Positions 1-6,552 of a DNA stretch of 14,794 nucleotides are shown here, one piece after another. Below the pieces are notes generated by a model. It was given only the letters and a program-made list of their open reading frames with translations. It searched no databases and was not told the DNA's origin. Made by a program: the position numbers and the translations under genes. Every line of letters begins with the position of its first letter. Within the stretch, counting starts at the first letter, position 1. The DNA lies in assembly GCA_030152265.1 (NCBI GenBank), contig JASLHQ010000162.1, positions 1 to 14,794 on the forward strand, read 5' to 3'. The DNA comes from Savagea sp. GTDB taxonomy: Bacteria > Bacillota > Bacilli > Bacillales_A > Planococcaceae.

Positions 1-41
1 AAATTACGCAACTCTTCGATACGTTCTTTTACGTTTGACAT
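1..41 (-). CDS. ligA: NAD-dependent DNA ligase LigA, N-terminal fragment (runs off the window)
   Basis: Only the first 13 codons are visible, reading MSNVKERIEELRN, so the assignment rests mainly on position. In Bacillales ligA directly follows pcrA, and a short helical N-terminus of this kind is usual for the adenylation (Ia) domain of LigA. LigA seals nicks in double-stranded DNA during replication and repair, using NAD+. The ATG lies 5 bases after the pcrA stop. A strong AGAAGGAG Shine-Dalgarno site (about 53-60) is embedded in the last pcrA codons, so the two genes are almost certainly co-transcribed and translationally coupled. No catalytic motif is within the window. Confidence 0.8.
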   Translation of the reverse strand, partial: MSNVKERIEELRN

Positions 42-46
42 ATCGC

Positions 47-2290
47 TCACGACTCCTTCTCAATCGGTGCAAATTTAGCGAGTAATCGTTTAATGCCGGT
101 CGGTTGTGGAAAGGCGATATCGAGTTCCATATCATCTCCTGTACCGCGAACACTGACGACTGTTCCAACGCCCCATTTTTTATGACTCGCTCGGTCTCCC
201 GCTTGCCACGCTAATTTCTCGCTACCACTCTTTTCATAAACCGGTTTGCGAATCGTCGTACGTTGTACAGGTTTACGTGATGCGAACGGTACATTTGATT
301 GCACAACGACATTTTCTTGATGTAACATTTCCGTGCGTTCTGCATCGATTTCGCTGATGAAACGCGACGGCATATTAAAGCTCGTACGTCCGAACAACAT
401 GCGGCTTGATGCGCATGTTAAATACAACTCTTTTTCTGCACGTGTAATCGCGACATAAGCGAGGCGACGTTCTTCTTCCATCTCTTCATTGTCATGCATC
501 GAACGAATATGTGGGAAAATATTTTCCTCCATACCGATGACGAAAACGACTGGGAATTCTAATCCTTTCGCTGAGTGCATCGTCATTAAGACGATTTTTT
601 CGCTCTCTTGTTCCTCTTCTTGATCGAGGCTATCGATATCCGCAATGAGCGCTAAATCAGTTAAAAACGAAACGAGAGATTTATCTTCCCCTTCATCCAT
701 CGCACGCTTCTCGAATGCATCTGTCACAGATAAAAACTCATCAATGTTTTCTAAACGACTTTCCGCTTCAATCGTTTTTTCATTTTTCAACATATCGCGG
801 TAGCCTGTTCGTTCCAATACTTCTTCAACGAGCTCAGATACGGATAAATACTCTTGCATCTCTGTTAAGTGACGAATTCCTTCACGGAATGTGCGGGCTG
901 CATTCGCTGCTCTCGCAGAAAGTCCCATGAAATCGACTTCTTGTAATGCATCGAAAATCGAACGGTCATTCATTAAAGCGAAGTTCATCATTTTGTCGAA
1001 TGAAGTCGCCCCTATGCCGCGTTTCGGCTCGTTAATAATTCGTGCTAACGCTAAGTCATCATTATTGTTCGCAATTAAACGCAAATATGCTAATAAGTCT
1101 TTAATTTCTTTCCGCTCGTAGAATTTTGTTCCACCGACAACGGTATAATTTAAATTTGATTTCACTAAATATTCTTCGATCATTCGCGATTGCGCATTCG
1201 TTCGATATAAAATTGCAAAATCATCTAATGTGTATCCTTTTTCTTGGCGCAATTCCATAATTTTTTCAACGATAAATTGCGCTTCTTGTTTTTCATCGCG
1301 CGCTTTATAAATATAGATCGGCTCGCCATCTGCATTGTCTGTACGCAATTGCTTGTCATAACGGCTTGCGTTATTTTGAATGACGTCATTCGCCGCTTCT
1401 AAAATCGTCTTCGTCGAACGGTAGTTTTGTTCTAATAAAATGACTTTCGCTTCTGGGTAATCTTTTTCGAACGATAAAATATTTCCGATATTCGCTCCAC
1501 GCCATTTATAAATCGACTGGTCCGAGTCACCGACGACACAGACGTTGCGGTGCGCTTTTGCTAACAGTTGAACGAGTTCGTATTGCGCATCGTTCGTATC
1601 TTGATACTCATCGACATGAATATATCGGAAGCGGTCTTGATAATGTTCAAGCACTTCAGGCATTTCTTTAAACAGTTGAATCGTCTTCATAATGAGATCA
1701 TCGAAATCGAGAGACTCGTTTTTCTCAAGCATTTTCGTATAACCTTCGTACACTTCCGCTACACGTCGTTCGCTCGGGTCTGTCGAATGTTCGATCTGTT
1801 TTTTATATTGCTTCACGTCGATACATTCGTTTTTCAAAGAGCTGATGGCACTGAGTAAACCGCGTGGGTCATTCAACTTAGGGTCTAAGTTTTGTTCTTT
1901 TAACACATTGCGAATTGCCGTTAATTGGTCGGCACTATCTAAAATCGTAAAGCTTTTCGATATGCCGATGCGGTCGATATCTCTTCTTAAAATGCGCACA
2001 CACATCGAGTGGAACGTCGATACCCACATGCGTTCACTCGTTCCCGCTCCGAGTAACCCGTCGACACGTTCACGCATTTCGCGCGCCGCTTTATTCGTAA
2101 ACGTAATCGCTAAAATATTGGAAGGGTACACTCTTTTTTCGACGACTAAATACGCGATACGATGTGTTAGCACACGAGTTTTACCTGATCCTGCCCCCGC
2201 CATAATTAAAAGCGGTCCTTCTGTCGCTTGCACCGCTTCTTGTTGCTCTTTATTCATTCCTTTTAATAAATTGGCTGTAATTGAATCCAA
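47..2290 (-). CDS. pcrA: ATP-dependent DNA helicase PcrA (UvrD/Rep family, SF1A)
   Basis: PcrA is a 3'-5' superfamily 1 helicase acting in replication, repair and removal of RNA polymerase or RecA from DNA. The 747-residue length is normal. Motifs appear in family order: Walker A AGAGSGKT (31-38), motif II DEYQDTN (227-233), motif III VGDSDQSIYKWRG (253-265), motif IV LEQNYRST (286-293), motif V MHSAKGLEF (about 570-580) and motif VI RRLAYVAITRAE. The C-terminus carries the Tudor-like RNA-polymerase-binding segment (GDRASHKKWGVGTVVSV, then IAFP). The start is TTG: AGAGGTGG (2298-2305) lies 7 bases upstream, and this start reproduces the N-terminal length of B. subtilis PcrA. The next in-frame ATG (residue 12) would cut conserved sequence. 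pcrB lies 33 bases upstream and ligA 5 bases downstream. A LexA-type box precedes the gene. Confidence 0.97.
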   Translation of the reverse strand: MDSITANLLKGMNKEQQEAVQATEGPLLIMAGAGSGKTRVLTHRIAYLVVEKRVYPSNILAITFTNKAAREMRERVDGLLGAGTSERMWVSTFHSMCVRILRRDIDRIGISKSFTILDSADQLTAIRNVLKEQNLDPKLNDPRGLLSAISSLKNECIDVKQYKKQIEHSTDPSERRVAEVYEGYTKMLEKNESLDFDDLIMKTIQLFKEMPEVLEHYQDRFRYIHVDEYQDTNDAQYELVQLLAKAHRNVCVVGDSDQSIYKWRGANIGNILSFEKDYPEAKVILLEQNYRSTKTILEAANDVIQNNASRYDKQLRTDNADGEPIYIYKARDEKQEAQFIVEKIMELRQEKGYTLDDFAILYRTNAQSRMIEEYLVKSNLNYTVVGGTKFYERKEIKDLLAYLRLIANNNDDLALARIINEPKRGIGATSFDKMMNFALMNDRSIFDALQEVDFMGLSARAANAARTFREGIRHLTEMQEYLSVSELVEEVLERTGYRDMLKNEKTIEAESRLENIDEFLSVTDAFEKRAMDEGEDKSLVSFLTDLALIADIDSLDQEEEQESEKIVLMTMHSAKGLEFPVVFVIGMEENIFPHIRSMHDNEEMEEERRLAYVAITRAEKELYLTCASSRMLFGRTSFNMPSRFISEIDAERTEMLHQENVVVQSNVPFASRKPVQRTTIRKPVYEKSGSEKLAWQAGDRASHKKWGVGTVVSVRGTGDDMELDIAFPQPTGIKRLLAKFAPIEKES

Positions 2291-2308
2291 TGTTATCCCA
2301 CCTCTTTT

Positions 2309-2322
2309 AGAACATTTGTTCT
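2309..2322 (-). promoter_or_regulatory. LexA (DinR) SOS box upstream of pcrA
   Basis: On the minus strand the sequence is AGAACAAATGTTCT, with the GAAC-N4-GTTC core of the Gram-positive SOS box. From memory the consensus is CGAACRNRYGTTCG. The four central bases AAAT fit RNRY, and only the two outermost bases differ. The symmetry extends one base further each side (TAGAACA/TGTTCTA). The box directly follows a TATAAT hexamer at 2323-2328, placing it over the expected transcription start, a classic repressor position. The Shine-Dalgarno site of pcrA begins only a few bases downstream. LexA control of pcrA and ligA is inferred. Confidence 0.75.
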
Positions 2323-2328
2323 ATTATA
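2323..2328 (-). promoter_or_regulatory. Candidate -10 element of an internal pcrA-ligA promoter
   Basis: A perfect TATAAT on the minus strand spans the last bases and stop codon of pcrB. At a 17-base spacing the -35 position (2346-2351) reads TGTAAA, only a weak match to TTGACA. There is no TGn extension. The abutting SOS box makes a real, weak or regulated promoter more likely than the hexamer alone would suggest. Confidence 0.5.
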
Positions 2329-3022
2329 CAATTTTTGCAGTTTCTTTTACAGCTTTAACTGTGCGTAACGCTTCTTTTAAATCGGTATAGACGACATTTC
2401 CAACGATGACCGTATCTGCGTATTGCGCCATTTCTTTCGCGCGCTCTACCGTATCGATTCCGCCTCCATAAAAGAGTTTCGTGCTTTCGAGTTGATAGGC
2501 CGCCTCTTTGACGATTTCTGGTTCTCCGTACGTGCCACTATATTCTAAATAAAAGACAGGTAAGCCGAAAAGATGTTCAGCCATTTGCGCATACGCGATG
2601 ACATCATCTTCCGTCGGTTTCGCAACAACTTCCGCCTGCTTCGCTGCTTTACAGTCTAAATTCATAATGCAATAACCTTCTGTCAACACTTCATCCCAGT
2701 TCATTAAATGACCGTATTCTTTTAACGCTTCATGATGTAAGCCGTTCATCCATTTCACATTCGTTGAATTTAAAACAGTCGGGATAAAATAAAAATCGAA
2801 TCCGAGCGAGACAGATTCAATCGTAGATACTTCTAAAATGACAGGAACTGAAAAACGTCGAATACGCGCGAGTAAATCGAGCACATTTTCAAGTGTAATT
2901 CCGTCGGTTCCTCCCACGACAATCGCGTCTGTTCCTGATTCTGCTATTTTCTCCAAATCCTCATCCGCTAAAGGTTTGGCTGGGTCTAATTTAAATAAAT
3001 GACGCCAATTTTTCTCATACAT
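2324..3022 (-). CDS. pcrB: Heptaprenylglyceryl phosphate synthase PcrB
   Basis: PcrB is a TIM-barrel prenyltransferase joining heptaprenyl diphosphate to glycerol-1-phosphate to make an archaeal-type ether lipid precursor; it is related to archaeal GGGP synthase. The 232-residue length matches the family (about 228-230). Visible signatures are FKLDP near residue 10, the GTDAIVVGGTDG strand-loop (30-41), YFIPTVLNS (78-86), the substrate-binding YLEYSG (158-163), GGGI (186-189) and the phosphate-binding VGN (207-209). The normally conserved NPDCK reads NLDCK (121-125). The ATG start is forced, since an in-frame TGA lies two codons upstream. The Shine-Dalgarno site is poor (GGAT about 12 bases upstream), suggesting modest translation. 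It follows the yerC terminator and probably has its own promoter. Confidence 0.95.
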   Translation of the reverse strand: MYEKNWRHLFKLDPAKPLADEDLEKIAESGTDAIVVGGTDGITLENVLDLLARIRRFSVPVILEVSTIESVSLGFDFYFIPTVLNSTNVKWMNGLHHEALKEYGHLMNWDEVLTEGYCIMNLDCKAAKQAEVVAKPTEDDVIAYAQMAEHLFGLPVFYLEYSGTYGEPEIVKEAAYQLESTKLFYGGGIDTVERAKEMAQYADTVIVGNVVYTDLKEALRTVKAVKETAKIV

Positions 3023-3059
3023 CGTTCATCATCCATTCTTCTATATCATTCATTCATTT

Positions 3060-3068
3060 AGTATAGCA
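3060..3068 (-). promoter_or_regulatory. Extended -10 promoter of pcrB
   Basis: The minus strand reads TGCTATACT, an extended -10 (TGn followed by a 5 of 6 match to TATAAT). ATGTCA lies 18 bases upstream (3084-3089), matching TTGACA at 4 of 6 positions; those bases form the loop of the yerC terminator. Transcription would start near 3053, about 30 bases before the pcrB ATG. This would be the promoter for pcrB-pcrA-ligA. Inferred from sequence match and position. Confidence 0.6.
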
Positions 3069-3100
3069 AAAAACCGACCTGAATGACATTTCAGGTCGGT
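3068..3100 (-). terminator. Intrinsic terminator after yerC
   Basis: An 11-bp perfect stem (3090-3100 pairing with 3073-3083, core ACCGACCTGA) closes a 6-base loop and is followed on the minus strand by a run of six T. It starts 12 bases after the yerC stop codon. This is a textbook rho-independent terminator, separating yerC from pcrB. Confidence 0.9.
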
Positions 3101-3112
3101 CCTAGATCGTGC

Positions 3113-3409
3113 TTATTTCGATGATCGTATATTTTGCAAAACTTTTTCGTATCCGCCTGAGCCATAATCGACACAGCGTCGCACGCGTGAAATCGTTGCT
3201 GTACTTGCTCCTGTTTCTTTTTGAATGGAGTCATACGTCTTTTGGTCCTGCAACATAAAGGCAACGTCCAAACGTTGCGCTAATGATTGCACTTCACTAA
3301 TCGTGCATAAGTCATCAAAAAATTGATAACAGTCATCCAAATTTTCAAGTGACAAAATCGCTTCAAACAGTTGATCTGTCTGTCTTCCTTTAATTTTATT
3401 AATTTGCAA
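3113..3409 (-). CDS. yerC: YerC, TrpR-family DNA-binding regulator (HisR-like)
   Basis: This small helical regulator belongs to the YerC/YecD subgroup of the TrpR family. A helix-turn-helix covers about residues 57-80 (KTYDSIQKETGASTATISRV), preceded by the conserved FFDDLCTISEVQSLAQRL. I recall reports of Firmicute YerC (called HisR) regulating histidine biosynthesis, but nothing in this window shows its targets. I chose the TTG start at 3407-3409 (98 residues). AGAGGTGA (3415-3422) lies 5 bases upstream, and the resulting MQINKIKG aligns with the MQIDKLRG start of B. subtilis YerC. A GTG at 3416-3418 is open but lies inside that Shine-Dalgarno site. The gene has a candidate promoter, an inverted-repeat leader and a strong terminator, so it can be a single-gene unit despite following yerA. 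Confidence 0.92.
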   Translation of the reverse strand: MQINKIKGRQTDQLFEAILSLENLDDCYQFFDDLCTISEVQSLAQRLDVAFMLQDQKTYDSIQKETGASTATISRVRRCVDYGSGGYEKVLQNIRSSK

Positions 3410-3414
3410 AATGT

Positions 3415-3422
3415 TCACCTCT
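3415..3422 (-). promoter_or_regulatory. Shine-Dalgarno site deciding the yerC start
   Basis: AGAGGTGA on the minus strand stands 5 bases before TTG. The GTG it contains would have no ribosome site of its own, so it should not be taken as the start. The same AGAGGTGA plus 5 bases arrangement precedes yerA. Confidence 0.75.
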
Positions 3423-3426
3423 GCTC

Positions 3427-3462
3427 ATAGATTTACATCGAACGATACTTCCGTAAATCTAT
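3427..3462 (-). promoter_or_regulatory. Perfect 10-bp inverted repeat in the yerC leader (possible operator or RNA stem)
   Basis: Arms ATAGATTTAC (3427-3436) and GTAAATCTAT (3453-3462) are exact reverse complements separated by 16 bases. The spacer holds a smaller symmetric element, ATCG-2-CGAT (3437-3446). The upstream arm overlaps the end of the yerC -10 hexamer, and the downstream arm ends just before the Shine-Dalgarno site. This placement suits autoregulation by YerC or another repressor; a leader RNA stem is the alternative. Function is inferred. Confidence 0.55.
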
Positions 3463-3469
3463 TGTAACA
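3461..3469 (-). promoter_or_regulatory. Extended -10 promoter of yerC
   Basis: The minus strand reads TGTTACAAT: a TGn extension plus TACAAT (5 of 6 to consensus). The best -35 match, TTCGCA, is at a long 19-base spacing, so activity would rely on the extended -10. There is no convincing terminator between yerA and yerC, so read-through from yerA is also possible. Confidence 0.5.
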
Positions 3470-3495
3470 CTTTCATGCACTAATGTGCGAAAGAT

Positions 3496-5211
3496 TTATT
3501 TTTGAGCAGGTACGAGCACTTCTCGTTTTAAAACATTCATCATCCCTTGACGTGTGATGCGAATAAATGGAAGATGCATCGATTGTAAAAATAAAAAAGT
3601 GAAGACGAAATTGCTTAGACGATAGCCGAGCCTTTGCATTTCGCTTTTGAAATGGCGTTCTTTTTCAATCAATTGTTCCACTGGTAAATTAGGTAAAGAA
3701 CCGGCAATTGGTGTCGGAATAGATGCGACTACTTCTTCTCCTTCAACGAGAGCATAGCCCCCTTGCATTCGTAACACTTCATTGAATGCACGAATCATCG
3801 ACTTCTTGTTTTTTCCGATGATGATGAAATCACCTGTATTGGAATATGACGTCGCAATTCCGTCGATGCGGTCTGCAAATCCTTTAATAACAGAGCTCAT
3901 GCGACTCGTTCCATCTCTCGAAATGACTGTTAAAAAAGATTCATCATGCGCATAACTTAAATGATCTAGCATTAAATCTAGCTCTGACTCATACGGTTTC
4001 GTAATGACGTCATTTTCTAAAGAAATCCCGAGATTCGTCATCGGTGTAAGTAATTCTTCCGTTAACGTTACAGACGTTTCTAACGTGCCTAACATCGACC
4101 AGTCAACCTCAATATCTATCGGTTGAACTTCTCCATCTTTCACAATCCACTGACCGTCAGACAGAACACTGACCGGAGTCGCATCATGCGGGTTTCGCAA
4201 TAAGTTAATCATCGCACGTCGACCAGTCGCAATGACGCCGAGTGTATCACTTAAGTTATAATAGCGTGCTGGATTGTAAGACGCCATTAAATATGCGTGA
4301 ATAGGTTTTACACCAGCATCAATCGCTATTTGAACACATTCGTTCATTACACCTGTTTCATAAAAAAGAGGGGATGAACCATCTGTCGTCATCATTAATT
4401 GATCCCAAACATCCCATCCTTCTGAAATGATCCCTTTTAACATATTTGCTAAGTCTGGACGAATGGATGAATGACGCAATGTCACCGCATAGCCATGTTG
4501 CAATCGCTTCTCAACATCTTCCAATGTCATCGATTCATGATCGCCATCTATACCTAGTAATTTTAATTGAGCGAGTGTACGCTCTGATGCACCAGGTAAA
4601 TGGCCCTCTACTTTTAAACCATTCTGTTTCGCCAAAGCGACCATATCGTTCATTCGTTTATTTCCATTTAATAACACGGGCCAAGCAGTCAGCTCGCCTC
4701 CCATAATAACGTCTGGACGTGCCATCCATCGCTTCAACTTATCACTATTAAAATAGTCTGCTTCATCAATTAAAGCTGTTTGTGAATCGAGTCGACTCCA
4801 CCAATAAAAAGCATAAGGCAAACGTTGTAGCTCATCATGTATCGCTTCATTCATCACTTCATCAAATTGCATATGAAGAAGTAAATTGTCAGATATAAAC
4901 CCTGTCGTTCCTGTTTGTGCCGCATAATTAGCAAGTGCTTCCATGTTATATAGTTGAGTCGGATGGCTGTGCGGTTCAATATAACCAGGGACAGCATAAC
5001 GTTCACTTCCATCAACTACTTCTGTTCCTTCTAACAGATTCGGCATTTCTGTACCGACATAGATGATGCGATTCCCATCAATCCAAATGTTTCCAACTTT
5101 CCATTGTTTAAAAAACGCGTGTAAATATGTCACATTTTGAATGACGATTGTCGGTGCTTTCTTTCCTCGTATAACCGCAAGTTGCTGTTCCTGTAAATCT
5201 TTTGTCCACAT
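3496..5211 (-). CDS. yerA: YerA, putative adenine deaminase (amidohydrolase family)
   Basis: This is a metal-dependent amidohydrolase related to adenine deaminase, which would convert adenine to hypoxanthine and ammonia in the cytoplasm. With the ATG start it has 571 residues, close to B. subtilis YerA. Visible features are the metal-binding HSHP after PGYIEP (81-84), GGELTAWP (171-178), EGHLPGASE around H204, DHES (224-227), RHSSIRPDL, and TTDG with the likely catalytic Asp near 277. These are the YerA-type versions of the Ade motifs, so substrate identity is not proven. The ATG at 5209-5211 is preferred over a GTG at 5218-5220 because AGAGGTGA, which contains that GTG, stands 5 bases before it. 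yerB ends 41 bases upstream with no terminator, so the two probably share a transcript. Purine salvage next to de novo purine genes makes sense but is only context. Confidence 0.9.
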   Translation of the reverse strand: MWTKDLQEQQLAVIRGKKAPTIVIQNVTYLHAFFKQWKVGNIWIDGNRIIYVGTEMPNLLEGTEVVDGSERYAVPGYIEPHSHPTQLYNMEALANYAAQTGTTGFISDNLLLHMQFDEVMNEAIHDELQRLPYAFYWWSRLDSQTALIDEADYFNSDKLKRWMARPDVIMGGELTAWPVLLNGNKRMNDMVALAKQNGLKVEGHLPGASERTLAQLKLLGIDGDHESMTLEDVEKRLQHGYAVTLRHSSIRPDLANMLKGIISEGWDVWDQLMMTTDGSSPLFYETGVMNECVQIAIDAGVKPIHAYLMASYNPARYYNLSDTLGVIATGRRAMINLLRNPHDATPVSVLSDGQWIVKDGEVQPIDIEVDWSMLGTLETSVTLTEELLTPMTNLGISLENDVITKPYESELDLMLDHLSYAHDESFLTVISRDGTSRMSSVIKGFADRIDGIATSYSNTGDFIIIGKNKKSMIRAFNEVLRMQGGYALVEGEEVVASIPTPIAGSLPNLPVEQLIEKERHFKSEMQRLGYRLSNFVFTFLFLQSMHLPFIRITRQGMMNVLKREVLVPAQK

Positions 5212-5216
5212 ACCTA

Positions 5217-5224
5217 TCACCTCT
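5217..5224 (-). promoter_or_regulatory. Shine-Dalgarno site deciding the yerA start
   Basis: AGAGGTGA on the minus strand, 5 bases before the ATG at 5209-5211. An upstream in-frame GTG is part of this site, so the protein should begin MWTKDLQ and not with the three-residue extension. Confidence 0.75.
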
Positions 5225-5252
5225 TGCTCAAATTATCGCAAAAACTGAATAG

Positions 5253-6278
5253 TCATTCAACTTTTTCTTCGTATGAAACACTATTTTCTAGTGACAAGTC
5301 AGCAGGAATAGCGTGGATAAATGTTTTCCCTTTTTCATAAGGAATTTCAACACCGTCTACAAATGAACGAATAATTCCGCCATCATACGTCCATTCAATC
5401 TGTAATACATTTCCATTTTGGAAGAGGAAACCTCGTCCTCCTTGTTGTAAATCAAAATTACGACGTCCTTCTTGGTCGATCCAGTCATACGTTCCTTCGA
5501 TGACGATAATATTCGCATAAGGTACTGCTTCTCCCGTTAAACGCTCGATAAACGTTTCTCCGTTGACCGAACGAATGTATGTCCCATCTTCTTGTAACGT
5601 ATACTCACTTTTAAATAAATTGCTCGGACCGTAACGAACAGACATCGTTTCGACTGTACCACGATCAACAGGCTCCTCATTAAATGTTAACTCTGGCAAT
5701 GTTTTTTCGTCGAGTGGCGTATTCGTCATCTCCATTGCTTGTTGAATCGCTTCATATGTAATGTATGAATTGTGAGGTGCATAACGGTCTGAAGAACGCT
5801 TAAATAACGATCCATCATGTTCCATCCCATTCACATGTTTAATCGCTCCTTGATCGAGCTGTTGGCGTGCTAGCGGACTATATCCATGTGCGACGTAAAA
5901 TGCTTGTAAATCTTGTGGAATCGGTAAAAAATAGTGACGTGCACTGCGCATCGGTCCAATTTGTTCTGGCATTTCAGAATGATATAGAGCGACATAACGC
6001 GTCCCTTGTCCTTCAATTAAAAATTCATAAATCATATCCGCTGCACCGACCCCTGTTTGCGGACGAGCTTTCGGATCATTATTGATTGTCGCAACAATTG
6101 GCTTGAACGTATTCTCTTCTTCAATTTCCACTCCCGTTAACGTATCGTAGAGCACGACTTCTTCTACTACTTCTTCCGGTTCTTCTTCCATTACGGGTGT
6201 TTCTACCACTTCTTTGTCTTTTGAACAAGCGACGAGCGCTAAACTACAAGTGATCGCTATCCATAATTTTTTCATCAT
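5253..6278 (-). CDS. yerB: YerB, DUF3048 lipoprotein of unknown function
   Basis: This is a secreted, lipid-anchored protein. The N-terminus has two lysines, a hydrophobic stretch and the lipobox LVAC with the modified Cys at residue 18, followed by an acidic linker (about 22-44) rich in Glu and Val. The DUF3048 hallmark follows: RPQTG near 73, GAADMIYEFLIEGQGTRYVAL, then IGPMRSARHYF. A second domain fills the C-terminal part, ending in the region DGGIIRSFVDG. The biochemical role is unknown to me. The 341-residue length is normal. Two adjacent ATGs compete: AAGGAG lies 4 bases before the first and 7 before the second (6273-6275), so the true start may be one codon later. Its promoter lies within 70 bases, and yerA follows, so yerB heads this transcript. 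Confidence 0.92.
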   Translation of the reverse strand: MMKKLWIAITCSLALVACSKDKEVVETPVMEEEPEEVVEEVVLYDTLTGVEIEEENTFKPIVATINNDPKARPQTGVGAADMIYEFLIEGQGTRYVALYHSEMPEQIGPMRSARHYFLPIPQDLQAFYVAHGYSPLARQQLDQGAIKHVNGMEHDGSLFKRSSDRYAPHNSYITYEAIQQAMEMTNTPLDEKTLPELTFNEEPVDRGTVETMSVRYGPSNLFKSEYTLQEDGTYIRSVNGETFIERLTGEAVPYANIIVIEGTYDWIDQEGRRNFDLQQGGRGFLFQNGNVLQIEWTYDGGIIRSFVDGVEIPYEKGKTFIHAIPADLSLENSVSYEEKVE

Positions 6279-6311
6279 ATTTCTCCTTTTTATGTAAGTC
6301 TTTCCATTTGA

Positions 6312-6340
6312 ACAATAAGGAACATCATATCTATTGTCAA
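6312..6340 (-). promoter_or_regulatory. Sigma-A promoter of yerB-yerA
   Basis: A perfect -35 TTGACA (6335-6340) and a 17-base spacer lead to -10 TATTGT (6312-6317), a 4 of 6 match. Transcription would start near 6305, leaving a leader of about 27 bases before the yerB ATG. An ACAATA/TATTGT repeat spans part of the promoter (6312-6337) and could be coincidental. It is the best promoter in the window by -35 and spacing. Confidence 0.75.
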
Positions 6341-6461
6341 GATTTTTTTAAATAAGTATATTTATGTAAAGGTTCTCACTTTAAATGCTCTTTACTATAA
6401 TTATGTTCAAATCCTTAAAAAAATTATTCAAATCAATGATTGCAAAACATAGTTCAAACAT
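6341..6461. other. AT-rich spacer between the yerB promoter and the purD terminator
   Basis: I find no convincing gene or RNA here. The stretch is distinctly more AT-rich than the flanking genes. It contains TGTTCAAA (6404-6411) and GTTCAAA (6452-6458); a reverse copy, TTTGAACA, lies at 6307-6314 next to the yerB transcription start. These short repeats may be an upstream regulatory site or chance in AT-rich DNA. Confidence 0.4.
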
Positions 6462-6498
6462 AAAAAAGCTACTACCTGTAAAGTGCAGACAGTAGCTT
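6462..6498 (-). terminator. Intrinsic terminator of the purine operon (after purD)
   Basis: Arms AAGCTACT (6491-6498 read on the minus strand) and AGTAGCTT (6466-6473) form an 8-bp stem, with a short internal loop and a further CTG/CAG pairing inside. Six T follow on the minus strand (6462-6467, overlapping the stem base). It lies about 55 bases after the purD stop and ends the pur transcript. Confidence 0.85.
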
Positions 6499-6552
6499 CA
6501 ACAAATTGTATAAGCTTTTAAATAGAAATCATGTAAAATTTATAACTGTAGA

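Noticed and set aside
1845..2390. Plus-strand open frame of 181 codons opposite pcrA and pcrB
   Set aside because: Its translation has no recognisable domain, it lies opposite the highly conserved PcrA N-terminus, and it is explained as an antisense shadow of a real gene.
3470..3490. Possible yerA terminator (GCAC/GTGC hairpin)
   Set aside because: The stem is only about 4 bp, with no T-run after it, too weak to call a terminator.
5212..5220. yerA starting at GTG 5218-5220
   Set aside because: The GTG is part of the AGAGGTGA ribosome site that serves the ATG at 5209-5211.
6499..6552. PurR box or purine riboswitch near purD or yerB
   Set aside because: I found no recognisable PurBox or guanine-aptamer pattern here. 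Such elements are expected upstream of purE, outside the window.
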